Positions 46,041 through 56,541 of a stretch of 62,000 nucleotides of DNA are shown here, piece after piece; the stretch's first letter is position 1; every line of letters begins with the position of its first letter. Source of the DNA: Phoronis australis (taxonomy: Eukaryota > Phoronida > Phoronidae). The stretch covers positions 40,283-102,282 of the forward strand of contig NMRA01000552.1 of NCBI GenBank assembly GCA_002633005.1, written 5' to 3'. Position numbers and translations under genes: made by a program. The notes beneath the pieces are model-generated. The model had not been told where the DNA came from. It saw only the letters and a list, made by a program, of their open reading frames with translations, and made no database searches.

Positions 46041-46239
46041 CAAACGCTGTTGAACGCTTTTGGTTGTTACGGCACCATTAATCTATGTCAGGCTATTTTG
46101 TGCGTTGCGGCGAACATAGAGCTTTTTATCTAATTTCTATTTAACGTGTCCCGCTTTTCAGAACAATTATGTCGTTTTGTATGCGCCCATTTATTTATAT
46201 GGTTGGCAATTAGGTTTCTATTAACGAAATGACTACGCC

Positions 46240-46620
46240 TCCCCTTTTCGGACGTAACTGACGTGTTCTGCCCAACCTGCTGGATTTCAACTCAACTACT
46301 ACGTTCTGACATACGCTAAACCGCTCATCAATGGACCGTTATGGAAATTGTCAGATGTGTTTCTGGTAAGACTGCGGCTGGGTTTGATTTTCGGACGAGT
46401 TCAACTATTTTTGCGCCCTCTAGTGGCATTTTTTCGTCCACGACTGTACCTCCTAGATTTGTGAAATTTGTGTTCACATGAAGATGACAACGGATAACGA
46501 CGAGTTACAGACCAATCCGACTACAACTGAACATGCACTGGCGTTTTTTGCGTTTGCCTCTATATTTTTGGAGTCCAGTGGTGGATTTTCGTGAAATTTT
46601 GCTTCTATTAAAGGCCTATG
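46240..46620. repeat. Fragment of the CCTAGTGG repeat family
   Basis: Contains 'gcgccctctagtggcatttt', 'gtacctcctaga' and 'gatgacaacgga', matching phrases of 6390-7930. Confidence 0.5.
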
Positions 46621-48612
46621 GTCCGAGTTATAGAAGAAGAAAAAACCTTAACGCCGTTTAAGCCGGTTTTTTGATGTGACATGGAGTTCAAAAAGTTATT
46701 AACTTTCAACACGTGCAAATATTTTGAAAAAATCGTAGACACTACAAACGAATGAAATGTTTATAAAGAATATAATATACGGTATGTTCTAATAGATGTA
46801 AACATTACAACAACGCATGTGCAGCCACAGATCTAGAGGTCAACAGAATTTATACAAATGGCGGAGACCAATAGATCTATGTAGTGTACGTCTGAAGGGC
46901 AGTCGTCCTGCTCTACGAAATTCAGAAAAAGGCGTGTTAGCCAGTACAAAAAGTGGCATTACCAACAAACCGTGTTCCTGTACGCGACTCGTTCGATAGG
47001 TGAGAAACAATGAGGACAAGACTGAATGTTCGAACTCATGAAGGTTTTACATTACAGTACAAGGCTTTCGATGGACAAGTATAAGTCAGTAAGTGTGCTG
47101 TTTTTGAAATGTTCAGTGACTCTTATACACAGTTAGAGCATTCACTGATGGGTAACTGATCTCAGTCAGCATACATCGGACCCGAATGATTTTGAAGAGC
47201 CTCAATTCGATTAGCTGTTCAGTTTTTGTTCAGAGATTTGTTGCGCATCCTAATACTAGTACTGATTCACGCTGACCCGGATTAGTTACAACATGTTAGT
47301 GTTTTGGCATGTAGTTAAAACTGCTAAGGCCCTTTCATTCTAACGTCGACATGCCAATGTTTTGGGGAGTTGCAGTCAGTATGGAGGCTTAACTTCGGTC
47401 CTGAATTGAAGTTAACTGTGCCAGTTGACTTCACAGTAGATAAGCGAAGCGTCGACGCTGCGGTGCAGTATGAATGGGCAACTTCGGTTACATCGAAGAA
47501 GTTATTGTCAGGGGCCACTGTTATCATCAACAATTACAGGGTAGTGTCGTCGCTAATAGCTTCTCATAATTAGCTCAAATAGTTACCTATCGAATTAGAA
47601 ATGGGTTTTGGGTCAATTAGCACATGTCAATGTTCCCAAATTATCGCATTAAAAACCCTGGTGTACAACTGTTGCATCTGCACTACGTTGCGATTACTTC
47701 GATGACAACATCATCAGCTACAGTTAACTTATACATCCAAAGCCGGTATAAACGTTTCAATTAATTTTGCAGTTCATGTCGACACTCTGCTCAGACCGGA
47801 ATTAAGTACTAAAGGGCTTTTAGTTCGATTTCAACTAGGAAAACAATGTAGCTTAGTGTAAAGAATTGTCGCGGGAGAGGGAGGGGGGACTGGGGGAGAC
47901 GTTTGTAGGATGTGTTAGGGACTTCACCTGGCCATGCCAATAGCTTTATAAGAAAGCTCGTATCCTGTTAGTGGTACTGAGTACAGTTGGGGCGCTGGGA
48001 TGTAAGTATTGGTGAAGATGACTATACTTGAGAATGTCTTTATTAGTTTTGCTTTATTTTTTCCAGTTAGGAGAATACTGACCACCTGCACGGGCCCCTG
48101 TAAGCGTAAATTGATCTTTCTTATTCCATTAAGTTTTAAAAGAAAGAATAGGTGTGCTAAACTTATTCAGTTATTGATGGAAACTTTTCTCGGTATTTCC
48201 ATCTTAGACTGTGCAGGTTAGGAGAAAATGGTTACTTGCAGTCTGCATGGTCCAGGCGCATTACTTGAACTCACAACCTTTAAAAAATTAGCCAGTCAAA
48301 TCACGTGATTGGAGTGCAAATCTTTATGTTTTCTCATGTCATGGAATTTTCGAGTTGTGTATCGAATACAGAGATTAGGCTATGGGCTCTAACGTAAGCC
48401 TGAATTTTCATCAATTATGTCTCTTAAGTCGCTGTCAGTTTAGAATGATGCTGTCTCAGCTACAAATTTTGCTTTCTGGTAATTAAATCGAAGTTGTTTT
48501 AAGCATAAAAGTATGAAAAATTGACTGAATGTACATTCTTAAATCTTGTGATTGCTCCTGGTAAAATGAGTCAAATTGTATTTAAACCCTCCTTCGTCAT
48601 CTTTACTTTCAG
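46621..48612. other. Intron; expected to hold the 5' exon(s) of the nested gene but none identified
   Basis: An ATG in good context (caaaatggcgg near 46856) opens only eight codons before a stop and its downstream donor is out of phase with the exon at 48613. A possible donor (gtaagt at 48002) also does not give an open frame. Nothing else was recognised. Confidence 0.3.
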
Positions 48613-48668
48613 AATGAGAGGTTTAGACAACCTCCCTCTACAAACTTCTTTGCGAGAGTCTCAGACTG
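48613..48668 (+). CDS. Candidate nested gene, exon a: N-side of a small membrane protein
   Basis: Begins after ttactttcag and ends TG|gtgatc (phase 0 to 2). It reads NERFRQPPSTNFFARVSD plus a split Trp. It joins in phase to the exon at 49599. The start codon of the product was not found, so at least one more exon should lie upstream. An overlapping ATG in another frame (48614) gives only a 25-residue reading and does not continue into the next exon. No family was recognised. It lies inside the 14.7-kb ABCC intron on the same strand, so an alternative ABCC terminal exon is formally possible, but the sequence is unlike ABCC. Confidence 0.5.
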
Positions 48669-49598
48669 GTGATCACATGAAGAAACCTTGAGGTATTGTT
48701 TCATTCATACCCTTAAAATCTCATGGAGTGACATTTCACATTTTATTTAACTCACAACTCACAATCCTAACCAAAGATATCACTGTTTCGTTTACAGTAT
48801 TTAAACATGTCTTGTTTAATGCATGTTCAATTTCTATTCAGGGATTCACCCAGTATTTCGAAAATTGGGTGTCCAAAATGGGGTTCCCAATATTTCGGAT
48901 TGTCCGTGTTTCCGACAACGCATTACCCCTACCACCGTGCATCAGCAACCCCCACACAGTGATTTTTTTACAAAAATACGTAGATCAAAGCGTTTACATA
49001 TGTTTTTTCAAAATAACCCCCCGTAGCGAGCTTTTTGTACTAAAAAAAACTGCTTGGACCTAGACTTTTGCTCCTTACCATATGAATAGTCAAGCAGCAG
49101 ACCACACAAATATTAGAGATATTTTTGAAGGATGAGTGCACTTCGCAGATAATGGTGTCACTGCTGTTCCATATAAAAACATGAAAATTCACATTGAAAT
49201 GCACGAAACAGTGTTTCATTTGAGTTATTTATATTAGGTTTGTGTAAACCCTACTTCAGTGTGATGTTTTTATTCTATGTATCAGTGCTTTTGAGGATGT
49301 CCGGTTGAGCAAACAACAGTTGTAATGTAACTAATTTGCATGTGAAAATTTTCAACTCGCTTACAACTGTAGTATAAATACAAGCTAACTCCAGCTGCTG
49401 GTTGAAATTCATTTTTGGTGTGGGGAGCAATCACGATTTCTAAAAACCTTATTTTGAAAATTTGCCCTTTAACGATTCCATCTGTCGATTCAATGTCACT
49501 GTTTCACGTTCATATATACACGTCTTTCAGTGTAGAGGCCTCAGAATAAGTTTTAAACTGATTGTCTTCTTACAAATGCCACTATTGTCATCTTGCAG

Positions 49599-49669
49599 GG
49601 ATTCAGAGCTGTTGTTCATCCTTGTCCTTATCTTCTTTGTCACCTTCATCCTCACAAGCTGGATCAAAG
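49599..49669 (+). CDS. Candidate nested gene, exon b: single membrane helix
   Basis: Begins after tcttgcag and ends AAAG|gtttgt (phase 2 to 1). It encodes D-S-E then LLFILVLIFFVTFILTSWIK, a clear membrane helix of about 20 residues closed by Trp and Lys. The acceptor is good and the donor moderate. The split codons on both sides (TG|G Trp, G|GC Gly) agree with the neighbouring exons, which is the main reason to believe the gene model. The function is unknown. Confidence 0.55.
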
Positions 49670-50506
49670 GTTTGTGTCTGCTCTTGTAAAGACTCTATGC
49701 TCTATTGGAATTTAAAGTAGATAAAGGCATGTCTTATATCATGAAAACCAACTGTTCATTTAGACCATGTGTCATTAGTACGATATTGATCTCGCATTGT
49801 TCCTTGATAAAAATAGGTGTGAATTTTGGGCTTGAAAATCCACCAATTTGTTACTACTTGAGAGTTTCTCAAGGTTGACGTGTCACAACATGCCATTTCA
49901 TTCACCTGGCATGGTCACGTATAATGAACTGACAGTTCTTTGCAAGACCAAAACTTATTTATCATCTGAATGAGGAAAGTGGTTAAAATCAAAAGTAAAG
50001 TTGCGCGGATAACAGGGTTTATAGCCGCAGTAATTTTTCTGTGAAAATGCAACTCTATTGTCTCTCAATGTAGGTTTCTTATTGCTTGTTTAAAGACGAT
50101 CATAGTATGACCATTATCTGGGCTTGATAAAACAGTTGTTTGGCAACATATTCGTACAACGGCTGCTGAGTAGCACTTGGGACATAACCATGTTGCCACG
50201 AGTTCAATTTCCAGTCTTAGAACTCTAGCATCCACTTAAACCATAAAGTGTTTTGCAATGGCCATCAAAAGTTATGATACGATGAAGATTTGTGCAAAGA
50301 GTCAAATGGCAATTCGTTCATTAGTTCTTGCACCATCTTTCTATATTACAACCTCTGACACTTGTTGATACTAGCATTCAGTTGGTGGCATAGATACAGG
50401 TATCATTACTTGTACCCAATAGTTGGTTTCTTTGCACTGCATCTTTGGTTTTAGCGTTTCAGTGCTCAAATATATTGTAACTGTTCACAGTATTTTACAA
50501 TTACAG

Positions 50507-50598
50507 GCTACATAGGTACTTCAATGAGAAATCCAAGAGTAATGCTGTCAAAGATTAAGAAAGGTCTATACTCCAGTGCCACCAGTGTCCATAATTAG
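50507..50598 (+). CDS. Candidate nested gene, exon c: basic C-terminal tail and stop
   Basis: Begins after aattacag in phase 1 and ends with TAG at 50596-50598. It encodes Y-I-G-T-S-M-R-N-P-R-V-M-L-S-K-I-K-K-G-L and ends S-V-H-N. The tail is basic and follows the helix directly, so the positive-inside rule suggests it faces the cytosol and the protein is an N-out single-pass protein; this is inference. The roughly 72 residues recovered are only the C-terminal part. AATAAA motifs at 51057 and 52287 could serve as polyadenylation signals. No known family was recognised. Confidence 0.55.
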
Positions 50599-51991
50599 CA
50601 GATGCTTGAGAGAAAAACAAGGCGTGCACAAACTTGACACATGACTTCCAGGGGCCACGTAGTTCATTGCCTTGACGATCAATGGTTTTGCGATGACAAC
50701 AAATGTTATTTGATCTACCAAGGAAACTATCACTCCTTCAGTCATTTGACGCTAATTTTAAAGTTATCTTTGCATTGTAGCTTGACGTGGATATAGACTT
50801 GTCAATTCAAAAGGACACGGCTATATTTTTGATCTTACTCATTTACCGTACAGCATATAAGTCTGACATTTTACTTTTTACATATGTAAACCAACAATCC
50901 TTGATCAGTGTTAGCCTACATGTGACTCCAAAACTGTTATACAGTACCTGCTTTGTAATTGAAGTGTTCATGTAACCTGGTTCATGTTGTGTCTATCAAC
51001 CATCATCATCTGCTTTTGTTGATCCACGTGGTTGTGTGAATTGACTACGTAATTAAAATAAATGTGTCCATGACTTTAAACATATTTCGATTAATTACTT
51101 GTCATGCAACAACTCTTTGTTTGCATTTACATTTCTGTTGTGTTGAGAATTACTGCAGTGAAATGCATTTGATGTTATACCGGTTAAACTTCGGCAGTGA
51201 AAAATCCATTTTGTTCGTATATAAGATAATGTCATTGCTGTTAAAGCTGCTTTAAACCTGCCTTCCTTCAGTTGAACCAACTCTTGATTTTGGCTATTTA
51301 TTGTCTTGGCCCATTTCTTACTCAAAGAATTATAAAGAACTGACAGTTCGTTGTAGCTCAAGCCTCAGTTTATCAAGTTGGCTTGAAACAGCTTGTCATT
51401 TTCTGTAGGTGAATTTGTTACAAGCCAAGAAACCCATCCTCACCTGCGTATAGAAACTTACTGATAGGAGGTCTGATATGAAAAATGGTGTAAATTAAAA
51501 GTTACTTTATTGCTGATGGAATGTTGGTTTGTAGCAACGTTACCAGTTCCGTTTCATTGCATTTAAGTCGCCATCCGATTTTCAGTACGAAACTAAGAAA
51601 TGGTATTGGGCATCATTTGTGTTTAGTAGTACCACAAAGAAATCACATTTATCTGAGTACTAAGTAGTAGACAAAACAAATATATGCATTAGACACATAC
51701 AATACGGTGCCTGAGTAAACAACTGCAAGCAAAGTAGATAAAGCAGTACGATTTGTGACATAACCCTTGCATTGCTAAGATATGTTGGGGTACGGGCCTT
51801 TTGTTGTAGTTGGTACCTTTGTCGAAGGCCAGCACATCATTACAGTAGGTTCTTGCCACTTCCTCATTTATGACGAAGAAACCAAAAGTCCTGAATCAAA
51901 AATAAAAATAAAATTTTCTTCATAGCCATGTATAAGAGAAAAAAATCCTTCATTAACTAGTGTTCTTCAAAAGCTGAATACCTTATAGAAT
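50599..51991 (+). other. Possible 3' UTR of nested gene; otherwise nothing recognised
   Basis: Unique-looking AT-rich sequence with no recognised repeat follows the stop codon of the candidate nested gene. AATAAA lies at 51057-51062, 460 bp after the stop, and would be a reasonable poly(A) signal. A second AATAAA is at 52287. Small open frames here show no protein-like features. Confidence 0.3.
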
Positions 51992-52172
51992 GCGAACAGT
52001 TTGTACCGTCGGCACGCCATCGTTTTGGTCACATCACGTGAGCTAATGAATGTAATTTCGAAAAGATTTCTGCCCTAGACGGGGGCGGGGGCAGAAATGA
52101 TTTTGGATAGATATTCATTAGGTCGCGCAATATGACCAAAAAGATGGCGTGCTGAGGGGACAAACTGTTCGC
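51992..52172. mobile_element. 181-bp near-perfect hairpin (snapback element)
   Basis: Two ~85-bp arms pair almost throughout: the outer gcgaacagtttgt (51992) meets its complement at 52160-52172, then gcacgccatc / gatggcgtgc, ttttggtca / tgaccaaaa, ctaatgaat / attcattag and atttctgccc / gggcagaaat. The loop is only about 10 bp of 'gacgggggcg' type. It has the layout of a foldback MITE. It encodes nothing. Confidence 0.85.
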
Positions 52173-54145
52173 AACATTTAACCATGCCTTACTGAAAAAG
52201 ATATATTTATACATACCTTATTGAATGCACTGTTGGTGATCCATTGTTATGGTTATTTTGGCATTTACACTTAAATTCCAGATAAACAATAAACAAAACT
52301 CAAATAGGAAATGTGTTTTATTGTGTTTTGTTTAGTTTGACTGAAACCGGACCTTATTATGAACCTGCCTATAAACCATAGATAGTCTAATGAATATTCA
52401 TGTCACAGGCGTACTGTCAGGGCCGTAATAATGTTTCCACTTCACAATTGCCAAGTAAAGGTTTAGTCCAGTTATCATTAATACCTAATAGTTGGAAATA
52501 AATTGTTCACATTTTCTCAATAAGTAACAATTATGAGCATATTTTCAGGTAATTTATTTATTTGCTAAATTGAGCTTTGAGTATTTGTCTGAAACATTTA
52601 TGTTGACGTCAAGTCCAAATCTCTGTAGCCAGAGCTTTGGAAGGAAAATGATAAAAGGTTATTCCAGTGTTTTTCACAGAGTCACATGTGTGCATGAGGG
52701 TGCTTAACTGGATTTCCAAAACTGTCTTTATAAGAAATACTCAGAGGCATAAGCAAAATACAGATGACAGGTTGCTTCTTATAGATCTTTTCAGTGTATT
52801 GGACACTCCTCAGCATGTGTCACTGTACACCCTAATGACAATCACAGCTGGTGATACCCACCACCACAGTGAATATGGACACAGCAAGTTGAATACAATG
52901 CCCTCATCCTCAGATATACTTATGTGAAGCTGAAAAAATCAAACCACATTAATTTAGAGTTGTAGTTTAAACATGACCTCAACACGAAGGGGAATTTTGT
53001 TTTCAAGAACATTCTTGTTGGTGTCAGTATAGCCGCAAACTAGTTGTTGTTCTTCAAAAAGCCAGTGGTCCATTATTGATGAAGTTTTATTTCAAGTGGC
53101 ATATTTTTGTGATACATAGCAAATGTATTTTATTACAGGTTTTCAGTTTTGTTACCTATTAAACATGTGTGATTACTGATGAAAGAAAACAATAAGAATG
53201 ACTTGATAACACAAAAGGTATGTAGAATCGGTTGTATTGCATTAAGAAACGAGAGTTCCAAGCAAACCTGCATGTGAAGAGACCGAACATCAATTGCCAC
53301 CTAAGCCTATTCCTCTGCACATGGCTCAGTACTCTAATCATGTTGTCACTGTTGCCTGAGTATTGTTGTTATTGTTGGTGAGGTGGTGATGCACATTACG
53401 ATGAACCTTTAAAACATGGTAATAATATAAAATGCCAATCTGAGCAGTACATAGATATCATTGATCAATACATTCCATAGGATACACATTTTCGCAAATG
53501 TGTGAGTGTACCTGAACTTAAAACTTCAGTGTTCTAGCTGTTTCCAGACTAATTAAGTTTAGTTCCTGTGTTAACTTGTCAATAATGCAATACTGTTGTT
53601 AGAAGTCTGTAACAGCTGACATTCAAGGAGGATATTTTAGATGATTTTCAAAGCACTCTTTAAGCCCTCTGCCATGTGAACTGATGGATTGTGTTCTTGA
53701 TAAAATGAGTCTGCAAGGGCCTAGTAGCACACTCATATCCTAAGAAAGGGTATATAAGTTAAAAGCAAGCACTGTCATTAACATTGCTCTGTCTCTAGCC
53801 CTTTATTTACCCAATCGAGACCATACCACTGATAACACAAGATGCAACCTGCTCGACCTTTATTAATGCTCCTACTGATCTGCTGTGACGAGGTTCCATT
53901 CATAGTATATTGTCCTGAAATGATGTGACCACTCCCAGTGTCCTGAATTTGAGAACCAGATTTCTCCACTGAATAACATTCATCAAATTTGTTGCATCTC
54001 ATTCCCAACCATGGTTTTGTATGATCTCACTTTTCTCGCAACAAGCTTCAGTCTACCAGCACTTCCCAAGTTTGCTTGCATTCAGTCCGAGGCTTCATCG
54101 CTTATCCAGTGGTTTGTGTTCAAGTGGACTAGCTAGCTGACTAGT
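52173..54145. other. Intron, nothing recognised
   Basis: Unique-looking AT-rich sequence. The longest open frames (52667-52927 plus, 53778-54008 minus) show no domain or splice context. Confidence 0.4.
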
Positions 54146-54570
54146 CAGTGGTGGATTTAGAGGGGGCAAGGGGCCATGGCCTCCCTAAAAGTCTCCCAGC
54201 TCCCATATGGCAGTTCGGGGTGCAAATGTTTGGCAAACTAAATCCTGGCTAATACTCTGACCTGTTCACCCCAACTCATAATCCTGGTTCTGCCCCAGGA
54301 TCGGATCCAGGATTTTGAGTTAGGGGGCCAGGGCACAGAATTTGCGACATTCACACACCAAGCCTGATGTAGGTATGCGGGGGTCTCGAATTTTTTGGTT
54401 TGTGTACCTTATTACTAAAAAAACGTGACCGGTAAACGGGGTTTGTTCAAGGGGCATATGCTAGTCAGCAATTCACACCCCGAACTGCCAAATGGTATCT
54501 GGAAGAATTTTAGGGGGGGGGGACAATGGCCCCCTTGGCGCCCCTCCCCAAATCCGACACTGTGCCCCTG
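54146..54570. mobile_element. hAT-type MITE (CAGTG ends, ~95-bp inverted repeats)
   Basis: The left end cagtggtggatttag continues with runs of G, 'ggccatggcc' and 'tggcagttcggggtg'. The right end read in reverse complement gives cagtgtcggattt, runs of G, 'ggccattg' and 'tggcagttcggggtg'. CAG...CTG ends are typical of hAT elements. CTAGT occurs directly on both sides (54141-54145 and 54571-54575) and may be part of the target-site duplication. The middle carries a fragment (about 54370-54420, 'gcgggggtctcgaatttttt') related to the TIR family at 26961. Confidence 0.7.
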
Positions 54571-54572
54571 CT

Positions 54573-54901
54573 AGTACAATAGAGTCCCTGGTGGTAGACA
54601 ATGGTTTTCGTATGGCAATGAAAAACCACGAATAATTTTGAAATTCAAGTCCAAAGTTTGAAAACTGCCAGCAGGTAGAAATTTAACTTACGACCATCGA
54701 GTGACAAAGAGGGTCTGGGCACTGGTGCCCAGGGTGNAGTACAATAGAGTCCCTGGTGATAGACAATGGTTTTCGTATGGCAATGAAAAACCACGAATAA
54801 TTTTGAAATTCAAGTCCAAAGTTTGAAAACTGCCAGCAGGTAGAAATTTAACTTACGACCATCGAGTGACAAAGAGGGTCTGGGCACTGGTGCCCAGGGT
54901 G
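54573..54901 (+). repeat. 164-bp duplication around a single 'n': probable unmerged contig overlap
   Basis: 54573-54736 and 54738-54901 are the same 164 bp with one difference (gtggtagaca versus gtgatagaca), separated only by 'n' at 54737. This is best explained by two overlapping contig ends, or two haplotypes, laid end to end by the assembler. It is not a biological repeat unless reads show otherwise. Confidence 0.9.
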
Positions 54902-56432
54902 TCTATCCAACCACAATAACATTACACTCTTTCAGTCACAGCATTGATAGACCTAGGGCAAGGGCTAGGGGCAGCCTTGGTACAAATCTGTATTCTAAAT
55001 ATACTACCCTGGCTGTGTGAATTTCGGTTGCTTTTAAAGAAAAACACACAGTGGTACCTAGCTGTATTTTGACGATAGTTTTCATACCGCTAGCTGGCTG
55101 GCTAGCCTAGTGTACTACTGCAGACTGGACTCGAGCACAACGATTACTATCGAATTCAGTACGTAATTTTCCCACAGGTAATGGTTTCATCTAATTCTAC
55201 GCGTAATAGTTAGACTGTTCAGCTCATACAGAGAGCAATATCGCCATCAAAATGTTTACCTGGTTAAGGCGAAGTTCTCTTCTTCGAAGCAGTACCGGAA
55301 ACAGCTGACTATTTGTCTGGAATTGGTCAAACCGCACAGCATTATGGACAACATTATCGTTTGTTTTGATCACGCAGATTTTAAGAAAATAATAAAAAAT
55401 AAAAGAAAAAAATATGTACAGGCAGTAGATCGACCCAATACTTACGAAAAGTTTTAATTAGGTGCCAGAGAGTATGTTTCAGTGGTGTTTGTGCAGATTC
55501 ACGATGTTTTTAAAACTTTAAAAAACAGATCATATGACTATAATAGGACAAACGCATTTCCGTTTTTGGACAGATTCTACCTATTCTGTGCCACCTAGTG
55601 GCCATGTTTATTATTTCTTGTCCGTTTTTGGCGTTCACTTCTTTGTCTTCCAAACTGCTAATAAGATCATTATGAAGTACCGTTAGTTGTGTTTATGATT
55701 AGAAGACGACTTACATTAATTTTTGGCCGGGTCTGACAACTGCGGCGTCCCCCTGGTTTTGCTTTTGCTTCTTTTAAACCACGATTGTGGCGCCTGATTT
55801 CGTTGTGGGATCTTTGCAATCTTCTGGTTGATGAACACATAACTTGCCCGGTAGAAATCGTCAGGTCGTGGAGATTCAATAACTTTTCTAATTTTCTGAG
55901 AAAAACGGGAAGATTAGAGGACTTGACTTACGAAGAACCCCGTGTTGGGTTTTCGGTTATACAGTTCTAAATTTACTTCGTTAGTGGTTCAGAAAAATTT
56001 AACCTCCCTTTATTCCAAAACAAGTACCAGTTAACACCGGAACAATTGAAAGGAAGCAAGTTCATGTATGCGCCGTGCAACCACAGTCGGAAGCGACCGA
56101 TAATCCACGCCTAATGTTGTATGCTTTGCCAGAATCTAGAAATTTAAGTTAGGACTTGAGTGAAGTTAGCATTTCCTGATTCCATTTGAGATCGGAGATA
56201 ACAGGTGGCACCTTTAGTGTGTTTAATAGCCACAAACTTGTTTTATTTATACTATCGGCACCATGCAGTGAGGTCTTCATTAGTTTACCCTCTTAGGTTT
56301 CTTTCAATGTGTATATCGTGCGATTTCCAAGAAATAACTCAAAAAAGTCATGATCCTCTAATGAAATTTTAGAATATTATGCGAGTAAATATCACGGGGT
56401 AGATTGATTTCGATTTTCCATTTGCATTTCAG
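54902..56432. other. Intron end; repeat fragment at 55560-55680, otherwise nothing
   Basis: 'gccacctagtggccatg' and 'ttgtccgtttttggcgttc' near 55590-55640 belong to the repeat family at 6390-7930. The rest is AT-rich intron leading to exon 21. Confidence 0.4.
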
Positions 56433-56541
56433 CTTGTACGCCGTTTCAGTTGGTTGCAAGGCTCTTTTCATGGTGACTTTCTCCAACACTATCTTCCTCG
56501 CGGTGTTGGTACCACTGGCGGTGGTGTATCACTACTCACAA
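56433..56541 (+). CDS. ABCC1-like: ABCC exon 21: TM14-TM15
   Basis: This 109-bp exon (phase 2 to 0) lies between gcatttcag and CAA|gtaggt. It encodes two close hydrophobic segments (KALFMVTFSNTIFLAVLVPL and AVVYHYSQ), matching the family's TM14-TM15 ending 'I-P-L-x-x-x-Y-x-x-x-Q'. Joined to the exon at 41495 it gives the spacing expected from relatives, so nothing seems missing across the giant intron. Confidence 0.9.

Noticed and set aside
45479-46043. Minus-strand open frames of 78 and 91 codons
   Set aside because: Antisense shadows of the LINE tail on the plus strand.
50150-50230. tRNA-like head with a B-box-like 'gagttcaatttcc'
   Set aside because: The A-box match is poor and no cloverleaf or tail could be made out.
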